Source: Diaporthe sp. PMI_573 (taxonomy: Eukaryota; Ascomycota; Sordariomycetes; Diaporthales; Diaporthaceae). From it: a stretch of 64,000 bases of DNA. A program made the translations under genes and the position numbers. The DNA is taken from the NCBI GenBank assembly GCA_021399435.1, contig JAJTUP010000075.1:62001-126000 (forward strand), given 5' to 3'. This document shows positions 54,449-64,000 of the stretch, one piece after another (positions within the stretch are counted from its first letter, which is position 1; every line of letters begins with the position of its first letter). Below the pieces are notes generated by a model. That model ran no database searches. It was not told where the DNA came from and saw only the letters and a list, made by a program, of their open reading frames with translations.

Positions 54449-55181
54449 ATGGATTCCGCTACTCACGATGGCGACATAGTTATGCTTTCACCAGAAAGAC
54501 TTACATATGAGCAGACGACTGACAGCGGGAACGCCGAAAGCTCCTGCAAAGTTCAGACGACAGGTTTGACACCCAAAATAACTGTACAAACCATAGTGAG
54601 GCCTGATGCGAAGCTGGACTTTGCGACCCATATCTTCGACATCTATAGATTTTGGGTCTAGTTGAATTGTGACACCACCTTGCCAAAGAACATAGCTTGC
54701 ACGGATCCTGCTGTTACAAGAGCCTTTCAGGCAGTGGACCGAGTTATCGAGGGTAACGAGCACCGTTTAGCCAGGCTGGGGCATACCTGTCTGATACGCC
54801 TCTTGACAACACTAGAGGGTATTATAGCATCCGATCGGAGACATGGCAGAATCCAAACTAGTGTTGGCTATAGGAACGCTAGTGTTGCTCTTGATCTATA
54901 TATCATGGCCCGAGGAGAGCAGCAGGATTGTGCACGCAGTAAGCTCTATAAACGAACACGTACGGCGAAGCGATGGTTCCACCTTGGAGGAAACTCACCA
55001 TTATTGCTGTTTGCGCATGCAGATGCGGCCGAGAGTATCATGTAAGTACCCTTCTAACCTTTCTATCACTCATATCATAGTAACCAGCCTCCAACCAAGA
55101 GGAAATTCTGCGGTAACAAACCGAAACCTTATGGAGCTCGCAAATGAGACATTATGTGTTTACCCTTCTGAGCTGGTATAA
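54449..55181 (+). pseudogene. Two-exon gene with one in-frame TAG, unrecognised
   Basis: Exon 1 is 54449-55041 and exon 2 is 55088-55181, joined by a 46-base intron (GTAAGT...ACCAG) that restores the frame at SIILQPRGNSAVTN. Exon 1 has a single TAG at 54659-54661 between DFATHIFDIYRFWV and LNCDTTLPKN; CAG would give Gln there. Protein-like segments: EHRLARLGHTCLIRLLTTLE, TSVGYRNASVALDLYIMARG, RWFHLGGNSPLLLFAHADAA. The layout (helical, with a late intron) recalls the C-terminal part of some fungal regulatory proteins, but I cannot name a family. Confidence 0.55.
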
Positions 55182-55419
55182 GTCGTTACATTTCTGGCTC
55201 ACACTACCGAGCTTGTAGTGAAGTCCAGTAGAAGGTCTGATTTTAACCACCCATTTAAAGATATTCTTTCCCTGCAGCACCTGTTAGAGTCATAAAATCA
55301 GTTTCTTTCCTGAATCTCGATGGTGACGTCCTGGGGTGACGTGACCTCTCTCTGGATATGCTTTCGCAGCCTGTGGCAGAAGCCTTTCCTTAGTCGCCGC
55401 CTGCGGTGACCTCTCTTTA

Positions 55420-55640
55420 TTGACACTTATGTGGCCTCCTTTCGTGCACCCCTTTTGTGGACCCCTTTCGTGCTCCCCTTTTGTGGTTGCTTTGGTGACT
55501 TCCTTTGGTGGCCTCTTATGGTAATCTTGTGTGATCCCATTTCGTGATCCCATTTCGTGATCCCCTTTCGTGACTTGCTTTGGTGGCTTCCTTTAGTGGC
55601 TTCCTTCGATGACCTTCTTTGCTGATCTTCCTTACTGGCC
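55420..55640. repeat. Degenerate short tandem repeat
   Basis: About fifteen loosely repeated units of 13-15 bases of the type CCCCTTTCGTGACT or TCCTTTGGTGGCT fill this stretch. The unit varies too much for a fixed period. Minus-strand frames through it give only low-complexity Lys/Gly/Gln text and are not genes. Confidence 0.65.
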
Positions 55641-55817
55641 TGCACGATGGTGGATATCTGTGTTTAAATACTTCTCAAATTTATGATAGCTATGATACGT
55701 TTAAAGAATACAGAACATAGTGCATACGTCAGGAGAATACAGCAGAACATCGTCAGTAATGAACTTATCATGATGTAGACATTATATTCATGCGTGATTG
55801 CCTAACTCTCGTGACGT

Positions 55818-56206
55818 TTACCTCCCTACTTTGGCAGCCAATCGAGACGAACGGCGAACTGCTCTTGACTCCTGGCATTCTATGCTGCGTGAAGCTGACT
55901 TGGTGCGCTCTGACCGCCTGAGAGTCCCTAGAGACTGCGACTCCATGGTCTCCGTCGCCCCCACGGAGACACACTCTGCTACCAAGTTAGCAACATCCAG
56001 GTCGAAAGGTGAGCAGGCTTGCCTTGGGCTAGACGATGGCGCCGGAGTAGGGCTAAGAAGCCGTCGGAATTTAAATCTGGGAACTCTTTGTCGATTTCCG
56101 TAACGTTGGTGTCAGGAGCGACGAGGTCGCCATGCCGTGTGGTCCATGCGTTGTCGCCCGTTTGACGATGGGGATCGGGTGAGGCCTTGGAAGTAATTTC
56201 TGACAT
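55818..56206 (-). CDS. Small basic protein, two exons with a GC-AG intron, 114 aa
   Basis: Start MSEITSKASPDPHRQTGDNA at 56206. Exon 1 is 56206-56023 and exon 2 is 55978-55818. The 44-base intron begins GCAAGC, has a perfect GCTAAC branch and ends GGTAG, joining RHRLAQ to AECVSVGATETM. Without splicing the frame stops early. The C-terminal half is basic (GTLRRSERTKSASRS, RAVRRSSRLAAKVGR), suggesting a nuclear or nucleic-acid-bound protein. Family unknown. It follows the JmjC-SET gene on the same strand, about 265 bases beyond it. Confidence 0.45.
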
Positions 56207-56471
56207 TGTTGAATGTGCGTGAACGACTTTTGATGAGGAGTTGCAAAATGGAGAAGGAGGGGGAAAGCTTCGGCAGTCAGCCATGGGGAGGCCTGTCCAT
56301 TTTATACCCACAGGCTGGCACAGCGGCTGCACCATGCCTTCCACATGCCACGTGCCCAGACCTCTAGCCAACCGCAGGCAGGGGACAGTCGAACGTCATC
56401 TTGTATTAGTTGACAGGCTTGCGAGAGAAGTAGCGTCGCCACGTGTCCGACTTCGATATCAAAAAGCCAGA

Positions 56472-59309
56472 TCAACGCCCATCCTCACACTGTTCACATG
56501 TTTTGTGCCTCCCTTGAGACAAGATTGTGATCTCTTCACCGTCATAAATGTCTTTCCGAGCAACAACAGCAAGTCTGAACCGGCCCGATACCCTCTTTAA
56601 TCTCAGTTGTGCGACAGCATGCCCATGGCAAGCGTGATGCAGAAGCTTGAATTCATTGCTCTCATCACGACAGTCAACCTGGCACTTATAGGAATCAAAC
56701 ACCCGGTCGTCTTCCAAGGTTCCGGGAGGCACCAGCTTCCCAGTGAGAAATCCAATGAGGTCGGTGTCTTTGTAGACAACCACATTAGGCTTTTCTGAGA
56801 TAGCCTGTAGAGCAAGTCTTTTCCCTGGGGATACCACAATTCGAGGCTTCACCTCTGTCGTAGAATGGTAACAGTTACAAGATCGAGATGAGCAGTACTC
56901 GCATTGTTCTTCCATGGGTGGTATTGCCGTTGGGTCTGGCCAGTCTGGGAATTCTGCTGTGTCAAATCTGTCCTCTGGTAGTAATGGTACTGGCTGAATG
57001 TATGATAATCTGTCACCCTCTGAAAGTTTATCAAGAGGCTCACTCAGATCAGTAGTTTCCCAGGTGAAGTAAGCATCGCGTCCACTCAGAGACTGTTGAA
57101 AAGCCTTTCCCACTGCGCAAAGAGCCGTAGTGTAATGGTCTTGAAGGAGGACATGGAGTTCTCGAAGCTGAGGGATTTCCATATTCCAGTGTTCTGAGAG
57201 CATATCTGACGGAATGAAGCATAGTATGCCGTCAAAGGGCCCACATATACGTCGCCATTTGTTGCCTTCTCGTAGATTGTAATTGAATTGGCTTTCACTT
57301 AGCCCTGAGGCCTGGAGTATCCCCTTTTTGGTTTCCGAATTAATTCGATGTAGACCATTCTTTGCCTTCTCAATATCAGCTGCGAAAAGATACTGATTGA
57401 GATGTCTGAAAGTCCTGCAGCTATTTCCGAGTTTTTCTATGGCAACAAGGCGCTGTGCTGCCCCCTTCTGTACTGAAATGAAGACTTTGTGAAGCTGTAA
57501 GTCTCGTTTCGTGCTAACCAGGTCGCAGAACTGCTTTAATGTATCACGACTGCGAATCGACTCGAAGACTCGCAATCCCTCTGAAATAGTACTAAGGCTG
57601 CGTATCTCACCGGGGTGGGATAGACGCTGTTTGGACCGCTTGGAGATGTTTTGACTTGATGCTACCCGTTTGAGTCCAGGGCTGGTAGTGCTTGGTGAGG
57701 TGATCGAGCATAAGCCAGAAGAAGGTGGTAGAGATGAAGATGAGGCAGCAACGCTGGGGGAGTCACCTAGTTGTGAGATCTGTTCACGGCCATGCTCTTC
57801 TAGCGTGATGTCTTCCCGGTCCCCGTCTTGTTGCGACCTAGTCTCGAGGGCAGCATCATCAGACGAACTGGAGCTGACTGCATTGTCCACAGTATCCTGC
57901 CCGAGAGTGCTGCCGGTCTTTGCGGAACCTTGTGGGCCGGGTCCGGGATCGGAGACCTCGTCTGATGCAGCCGAGGATGATTCAATCACCGATGACGATG
58001 AGACCTGGAACGAGGCCCAGACTGGCTGAACGACCGGCTGAGCAGTAGAGTCGTGCTCTTTGTGCCGTCTCCTCGCTGGACGACCCCGCCGTGCTCCTCG
58101 AGGACTCACTTGTCTCTCGAGCTGCTGAATGGCAGAGTGTTCGAGTTCGTAAAGCCCACACTGTGAACAAACGAGGCTTGGTGATAGAAGAGGATCCTCG
58201 GGAAGTGCAAAGTTGATGGCGATAGCAAAGCATGCTGTTAAATTTAAAACCGCGTGATATTGGCCTGGTGACGTAATAACCATATCTCCAGGACCAGCAA
58301 GGACAAGGTCGAATCTAATATCCATCTCTGCGAGTTTCTCAGGGGAAATAAGGATATTCAGGTGCCGTACCCACTGGCCGCACCGAGGTTGCTTAGCTGC
58401 TGAAGGATAAAGACTCTTGATAAAGTCCTCAAACTTTGTGTTTGAAGACACATCAATAAGGATCCAGAGTTTGAAACCAGCAACAGTGATATTACAGGAT
58501 CGTATAGCTCCGTCCTCGTAATGAAAAGCTGTGCCGGAGTCTTTCTCACCAACATGCCAGTAAGGCGTAGTCACACCTGGAATTTCTCCAAGTTCAAGTA
58601 GTTTCCCAGGGCTAAGCAGAGGGTTGAAATCCAGGGCAAGAGGGGGCCCCACGTAGTAAACGATAGGTTTCCGAGGGGGTGAAGCGATGATGTTCTCAAA
58701 TGACTTCTTGTATTCCTGTGGAGGTTGCGGGGGGTCCTTGAAATCCGGAAAGACGAAGCGCTCTGTCTCTAGCTCTGCCACGAAAAGCTGCGATATCCCA
58801 CTTTTCGAGTTGGACGAGTGCTGTATAAAGAGCGAGGCGGATGGGTGTTGGTCTGGGTCTGCAAGTCTTTTTGAGATACTTGCCAGATCGAAATACTCAA
58901 GGTCTGAGATGTGAATCTTGCCGTCGAAGTTGGTGCCATACCGACCGAGGCTCTTGACCAAACCAAAACCCATATCCACCATTCTGAACTCAGTATCGGC
59001 ACTCCTCAGTCCCTCGTTACCATCACTTTGGTTAACGCCGTCGGCAACCAGCGATGTTTCGTTTGTGGCTAGTCCATGAGACTGTTGCGTACGGCCCCGG
59101 CCTTCCTCAGCGGACGACTGCAAACGTTTGAAGTCCTTTTTCAGCCGGACGAAGCTCTTGGAAAGGGCATCAAGGTGGCTGATGATCTCTCTCATGGGCG
59201 GAGTGCGCCGTCGGAGGTCCCGAGGCGGTGGATTCGGGTTGGGCTGAAGGAGCGTGACGACATTATTCACCACCTGCTGCAGTGACTCTAGTCGCTCTTC
59301 AAAGTCCAT
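56472..59309 (-). CDS. JmjC-domain protein with C-terminal SET-like domain, 945 aa
   Basis: A single exon from ATG at 59309 with an N-terminal coiled coil (MDFEERLESLQQVVNNVVTL). The JmjC core lies at about 245-370. It reads TPYWHVGEKDSGTAFHYEDG, with the iron ligands His263, Glu265 and His352 (SPGQYHAVLNL) and the 2-oxoglutarate Lys280 (AGFKLWILI) all present, so a demethylase-type dioxygenase is likely active. A Ser-rich acidic linker runs about 400-560. The last 130 residues look like a SET methyltransferase fold: Cys-rich CEYCSSRSCNCYH, DLIGFLTGKLVPPGTL, LLHHACHG where NHSC is usual, VVARKDIYDGEEITI, and a post-SET-like CEQC. The final catalytic Tyr region reads ILSQG, so methyltransferase activity is doubtful. 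The combination of histone-demethylase and SET folds in one chain is notable. Confidence 0.8.
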   Translation of the reverse strand: MDFEERLESLQQVVNNVVTLLQPNPNPPPRDLRRRTPPMREIISHLDALSKSFVRLKKDFKRLQSSAEEGRGRTQQSHGLATNETSLVADGVNQSDGNEGLRSADTEFRMVDMGFGLVKSLGRYGTNFDGKIHISDLEYFDLASISKRLADPDQHPSASLFIQHSSNSKSGISQLFVAELETERFVFPDFKDPPQPPQEYKKSFENIIASPPRKPIVYYVGPPLALDFNPLLSPGKLLELGEIPGVTTPYWHVGEKDSGTAFHYEDGAIRSCNITVAGFKLWILIDVSSNTKFEDFIKSLYPSAAKQPRCGQWVRHLNILISPEKLAEMDIRFDLVLAGPGDMVITSPGQYHAVLNLTACFAIAINFALPEDPLLSPSLVCSQCGLYELEHSAIQQLERQVSPRGARRGRPARRRHKEHDSTAQPVVQPVWASFQVSSSSVIESSSAASDEVSDPGPGPQGSAKTGSTLGQDTVDNAVSSSSSDDAALETRSQQDGDREDITLEEHGREQISQLGDSPSVAASSSSLPPSSGLCSITSPSTTSPGLKRVASSQNISKRSKQRLSHPGEIRSLSTISEGLRVFESIRSRDTLKQFCDLVSTKRDLQLHKVFISVQKGAAQRLVAIEKLGNSCRTFRHLNQYLFAADIEKAKNGLHRINSETKKGILQASGLSESQFNYNLREGNKWRRICGPFDGILCFIPSDMLSEHWNMEIPQLRELHVLLQDHYTTALCAVGKAFQQSLSGRDAYFTWETTDLSEPLDKLSEGDRLSYIQPVPLLPEDRFDTAEFPDWPDPTAIPPMEEQCEYCSSRSCNCYHSTTEVKPRIVVSPGKRLALQAISEKPNVVVYKDTDLIGFLTGKLVPPGTLEDDRVFDSYKCQVDCRDESNEFKLLHHACHGHAVAQLRLKRVSGRFRLAVVARKDIYDGEEITILSQGRHKTCEQCEDGR

Positions 59310-62300
59310 GGTTATCTCCTGATTCGCGATTCCTAGCGCCGATGAAGAAGAGGAATAGTCTTGTCTTGAAGCTATGGACTAGATCACGTCCGTTGAAAAA
59401 TGATTTACGACAAGCAGAATGACCAAATGAGATAGGACTAACAAGCCGTGTAGTGTCTGCGAAGGCGCCAGGGTAGAGATTTGCAACGTCCATGATCGGA
59501 ATTAGGTGCGGGCATGTTGGTTATAAGTGAGACGAGCATGGGACTAATACGGAAGGGACGTTGATCAAGCCAGCGTCGTATCCAGCCACTCACGCGACCG
59601 CGTGAGCATGTGCGAGTACGTTCTGGGTTGTGCGCGCCAGGCAACAACTGCAGGCGCTGCTGGTCCTTGTCCGCCAGGCTTTTTGCTGCTTGGCGAGGCG
59701 AGGTACCTTGGAGTAACTTGAGCTGTTGGGACAGGGATGCCCGTGGAAGCAGGAGTACCCGAGGAGAGCCAATGCCTGCGCACGGAGCACCTCTTGCAGA
59801 TGTTACGGAGCTTAGTCAGCCACTGACAGGACGATCCACTGTGTGCTGAACTGCGACATCTAAGACCCGTAGGCCTTTTGAGAGTCCTTGATCTTACCTC
59901 TCTAGACAGTTGAAACGCGAAAAATCTCGTACGCGTAGTGATTTTTGTCTAATATAACTGTCGCGTGGAACACGGCGTTGAACGTGGGGAAATGTAAGAT
60001 GGAGCTAGCATTGATACCCTCAGCACATGTGGTTTTCCACGAGCGGGTTAATGACGATATTGGAACAATCGAGGAATAAAGTGCGAGAGCAGACCCTCCG
60101 ACCGTACTGGAAGCGCTCAACCCGTCTTTTGCCGGCGAGGCTCTCCAGAGATGGCGATAGGCTCGTGCCCCGACATCTCTCGCTCTAGAAGCTGCAGGAC
60201 CTTCAGGTCAAGGGCCAAGCCCCTTATGCTTTGGACCATTACCTCAAAGAATTCAATGGTCTTCTTGGGAAATTGCCGTAAATTCCCAGAGGAATGTAGT
60301 AAGCGCAACCAGGTTGCCAAATTGAGTACAAGCCTAAATATAGAGGATGTTTAACCAAGCCCATATACATGTGCCGTGCCAAACGACATTAGTAATAGTA
60401 AAACGCCTATAGGCGTGGAAAGCTCTTGTACTATTCAGCATAGTATCGATAATCTCTCTCGTATTCTAAAAGATTTTCGGAGAAATGGCTGGGTCTGTCT
60501 CAGACAACAAATCCAGAGCTGCCTTTAACCATAGACAATAAGCGATAACCTTGGTCTCCCAGAGTTTCTGATAGACTCGGGCCAATAAATAACACTTGGT
60601 TACCACTGTTGGCTAAATCAGGAATTTCACAACTTTGGTTTATCAATTTCTCCTCAAATTCCCTAATAATCTCCTCCTTGCATGCGGCCATCGCTGTTCG
60701 GGAGTATGGAGGAGTCTTGTTGGCCTGGTTGCGAAGATTGATATGGGCGATATAGCTGATGACAACACCAGTTGAGAACCCAAGGTTCTACAATGCTGAG
60801 CAATCTGGGAGGTCGACGTATTTGACGAAAAAATGCTGGTCGGTAAGAACATCACTTTTATGTTCAGCAAACGCGGCGTCGCGCGGACGTCCTAAAGGCC
60901 ATTATTGAAACGCTCGAGAAGGCGACCTTAGAGATCGAGCCTACCGACAGGATGTGGTCATCGGTGAGACTAGCATTTAAATTGTCAGCTGCCTCTTGCA
61001 TTTGCCAACTTAGATATACACCAACCACTCTACTTTTTCACCAATGATAGGTACCAAGGCGGGAGGATTGTAGGCTTGCATTCGCCGCAGACCGTTGAGG
61101 TATCGTATTCGTAGTAGATATAGACAGGCGGGCATCGGATTCCGGTCCGTTCGTACGTGGGACACCAGGAAGCGACTTGGCTATGGTGGTGGCCACACGA
61201 GAACTCTATCTAGATGTAAAAATCAGCTCATAGGTGTTTTGGATTTAGAATTCGGGCAGTAGGACTTATTCATACCTTATTCCATTCACACATGTTGACT
61301 TGTTATCATGGGGTAAACGTGGGGCGATTTGCAGCTTTCTCTCGACAAGGCGGGGTGCGGTAGGGACATCAGGAGCAAGCTCGGTGACGAAGCAAGCCTT
61401 GCTCCTGCGAGTTGTAGACGGCGATATATGTAGCTAGATATGTACCCTGAGAATCAGTTGCGCCGGTGGCGGTAGTACGATCGGACTAGTCAAGGAGCAG
61501 GACACTATATCGCCTACATATTCCTTCGCTGTCTAGCCAAACCAGCGAGCGAACTTTGAGAAAGAGCCGGGTGTCTGTGGCACAAGTTTGGTGTGCCAAT
61601 ACCTCATTGCTTCTGCGCCCCTGGCAAGCGTGGATGCATGTCACAGGTTCGAGACGTTGAAAGAGCGTGTTGGGATGGAGCGGTAATCAGTTTGCCGTTG
61701 GAGGGAAGGGGGCTCTCTCGCATCTCGATAATAGAGGCACTTCTGCAGTCCTCGCTACGCCGGACCCTGGCTCTCCCGCCACAGTGTGTATCTTCTCGAC
61801 TACGCATCCCTAGCTGGCCATCAAGGGTACACCTTGAAATGAGGGATGAGTGGCTTGAGACACACACTAAGTACGGGTCTCATCCACGCACATCACCAAG
61901 CTCAAGCAGCAATGACTCCACCTGGCAGCCCGGGCCGGAGGATGCTGCTGCCGGAGCTTTGCGACTAACCAGATCTATTCCAGCGTGTTATTTCAGCCAG
62001 ACCCCTGTCACCTCACCAGTTGCAGGGGCTTGAATGAATTTAAGGGCTTGCTTACTTCTCAGCGTCCCAGTACTTGACTGTTCAGGTCCCAACTGCGCAG
62101 TTTATTGTAATTCAAAAGACTCAAGCCGTTTTAGATTCTATCGCCATGCCACTTAGACCGGCAAATGCTTAGGTTTCTACGTAAGGATAGTGAACATCAA
62201 AGATCGCCTTTTTTAATGCCTGCCAAATATCTGTAAGATTTGATTCGGGGAGATATGGAATTCAAATGCATCAAATGCTCTGTTTATAAGATGTTACTAC

Positions 62301-62432
62301 CTAAAGGAACCCACTGCAAAGGACCCCTTTTTATGAGAAGATCAAATTGACTGTAAACTGTAGAGGCTGAACATCCAAAGAGATATATGATCCCCTCCTC
62401 TTTTCACCACAAGAGATATCCTCGACTTATTT
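59310..62432. other. Long stretch without an intact gene
   Basis: About 3.1 kb. It begins with the upstream region of the JmjC gene. Minus-strand scraps around 60320-60117 (NLRQFPKKTIEFFEVMVQSI) and 60691-60500 (REFEEKLINQSCEIPDLANS) look like remains of one gene in different frames. A plus-strand frame at 61593-62033 (146 codons, Ser-rich, with CCAGxxG words) has no family or splice support. AT-rich patches occur near 60380-60480 and 62170-62400. Confidence 0.45.
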
Positions 62433-63791
62433 TTACAACGGCACAAAGCTGATGATTTTATCTGTGAAATTCGTGACATCCAGCTCGTCACAGTCTTCGA
62501 AAAGCTTGGACTGCGCAAGACGTTGCTCCAAGGTTATCCTCTCAAGACCGCCAAATGGGACTGCCTCCAGTTCAGCACCATCAAAGAAGAGAGAACTGAG
62601 CAATTCGAGATTTCCCTGGGCCGAGTAGTCTCTAGTAAAGGCATGCAAATATGGTCTCGCTCCATCGCAGGCGGATGTGAATACAGCTTGTAGGAGTGAG
62701 AGTACTTGCATGTCTGCCCCGGTGCTTTGTGACTGCCATCTCGTGAAAGAGATATCTTCCAAGCGCGAGAGCCACTCCATATCAGTCCAGCCTTCGAGTT
62801 CAGAGTCGCAAGGCGTCTCTAAGTCACCAAGGGTGTGTAAGGTTATAAACAAGCAGTACCGAAAGAACCGCCGTATAACAACTTGCTTAGAACTCTAGCT
62901 GCTGTTAGATTCTTCTCACAGGGCTTAATCACACAAAAGTGCACGTACCTTTACATCGCGGAGAAAGATCGCCCATTTGATTGCAACCGAGAGGCCGTGG
63001 CTGTTAGTGTAATCGAGGCTGGAAAGGTAATATCGGTCAAGGCCTCGTCCGTGATTCGCCGAGGAAATAGCACACACGGCGTCCATGATGAATCGATGTC
63101 TGGCCCTCGCTGTGGCTTCGCGGATTCCGTAGACCTCAATCTCTCTCTGTTTTGGCTGCGACACGTCATAGTGCAAGGAGTTTTGGAGCTCTTTTGACTC
63201 GCTCTTGTCGGAAACAAGCTCACCAGAGTCCTCGGACTCGATATCATCAAACTCGAGTATTGCAAACTCGACAAAAGTGACATCTACAGACACGAAGTCG
63301 ATGTACTCGGCGGGCTCGGCGGGCTCGGCGGACTCGGCAGACTCGTTGGACCCGGCGTTGACGAGTTCGAAATCATGAGGCTCGAGCTCGAATGCACAAC
63401 CGATACGGTGGAGGTATTGGGCGCAAGAGTCGCACATAACGACATCGTAATACTTATCATCCGAAGTCTTCCCAACAATGTGCTTTGAGAGTATTTTCTC
63501 GAGGAAAGGCAGCAGAGGTTCGAGTTGGTTTGTAAGGACAAGATAGCGCCTCCATATCTTATTGTCCGACGGCGTCGTGAGGAGCTCTTCCGGAATCTTT
63601 TCAACTTTCTAGTGAACATGAGCAGGAAACTCCGGCGCGGGTGATGATGATATTACCTGTTCAATAGTAATCTCTCGAAAGATTCCACCGTTTTCACCGT
63701 GATTGTCTAGTCGCTCCTCGTCGTGGATTTCATGGTCATTCCCCTTGGCCTGGCGAGGTGGCACAGGGGCAGAAACGGTCGTAATTAACAT
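62433..63791 (-). CDS. Unrecognised acidic three-exon protein, 418 aa
   Basis: Exons 63791-63657, 63608-62949 and 62894-62433, with introns of 48 and 54 bases (GTAATA...CACTAG; GTACGT...CTAACAGCAGCTAG), both phase 0. The start is MLITTVSAPVPPRQAKGNDH. The middle exon opens with a helical segment (IWRRYLVLTNQLEPLLPFLE) and CDSCAQYLHRIGCAFELEPH. It continues with a short Glu/Ala/Ser repeat (SAESAEPAEPAEY, from 9-base direct repeats at about 63300-63345) and a very acidic stretch. The last exon is helical (MEWLSRLEDISFTRWQSQST, ELLSSLFFDGAELEAVPFGG). No enzyme motif is seen. Intact splicing supports a real gene. Confidence 0.65.
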
Positions 63792-64000
63792 CAGGGGCCT
63801 TCGCCAACTGTGGTACAAAAGTCCAATGGAAAGGCGACAACTAGAAATGCAGCAAGGAAAGTAAGGCAACCAGATCTGGCTTCACAGGGAGATACGTTTT
63901 ACAGAAAGGCAACGAGGCAACCAGATCTGGCTGCAGACCGACATATTTCATTCCGAGACTAATTTGTGAGACAGACCCCCCCAAGGCGAGCTCTTCTTTA

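Noticed and set aside
55290..55645. Lys/Gly-rich minus-strand frames
   Set aside because: They are produced by the degenerate short tandem repeat and are not proteins.
56472..59309. Reading the JmjC-SET gene as two genes
   Set aside because: The frame is continuous for 945 codons with no stop, and no promoter-like or splice signal separates the two domains.

Overview
The window is nuclear DNA of a filamentous ascomycete, most likely a Sordariomycete. Nearly every gene is split by short introns of about 45-70 bases with GTAAGT/GTATGT-type donors, CTAAC/CTGAC branch sites and (C/T)AG acceptors. The protein families are fungal: UstYa, FluG/DUF3435, Est1-like, atypical fungal kinases and DUF3716-like Cys proteins. 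There are no bacterial signals such as operons or Shine-Dalgarno sites. AT-rich stretches alternate with normal-GC stretches, and several reading frames are broken only by TAA or TAG, as expected after repeat-induced point mutation (RIP). The picture is a gene-poor, repeat-affected accessory or subtelomere-like region. Species and chromosome cannot be told from the sequence alone.

Left part (1-16 kb): a partial membrane protein; two convergent unknown genes that share overlapping stop codons at 2524-2527; a frameshifted ubiquitin C-terminal hydrolase whose catalytic residues survive; an ankyrin-repeat gene; a complete divergent HtrA-like protease of the NMA111 type (938 aa); and a complete Est1/SMG-type gene (902 aa). 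Between the last two, at 11.6-12.5 kb, lie short relics resembling the ankyrin gene start and the UCH gene, so this block has been duplicated and eroded.

Centre-left (16-30 kb): a 5'-truncated FluG/DUF3435 C2H2 gene, an FHA/kinase-type gene that is frameshifted and has lost its catalytic residues, a 256-aa nuclear-type protein, a UstYa-family gene with two RIP-type stops, a frameshifted F-box-like gene, a complete class I sirtuin, a fragment ending in a PCNA-interaction motif, and a 615-aa coiled-coil protein. An AT-rich stretch near 28.5-29.2 kb closes this part.

Centre (29.8-49 kb): the most unusual part. It holds a J-domain protein with a strong nuclear localisation signal, an 11-exon kinase whose splicing can be followed end to end, a 345-codon frame with three RIP-type stops, three genes sharing a C-x2-C-x(5-6)-C block (DUF3716-like), and a 1001-codon SNF2-like helicase frame with three TAG codons. 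It is dotted with two families of short palindromic hairpins, a tRNA-like Pol III unit with two B boxes, and a 158-base tandem repeat. Together these suggest a decayed mobile or island-type unit.

Right part (50-64 kb): a coiled-coil protein (299 aa), a Ser/Thr-rich secreted-type gene, a Pro/Gln-rich protein, a small multi-pass membrane protein in AT-rich DNA, a two-exon gene with one internal TAG, a small basic protein made by a GC-AG intron, a 945-aa protein joining a JmjC demethylase core to a C-terminal SET-like domain, and a three-exon acidic protein of 418 aa. With the sirtuin, the window therefore carries several chromatin-type genes.
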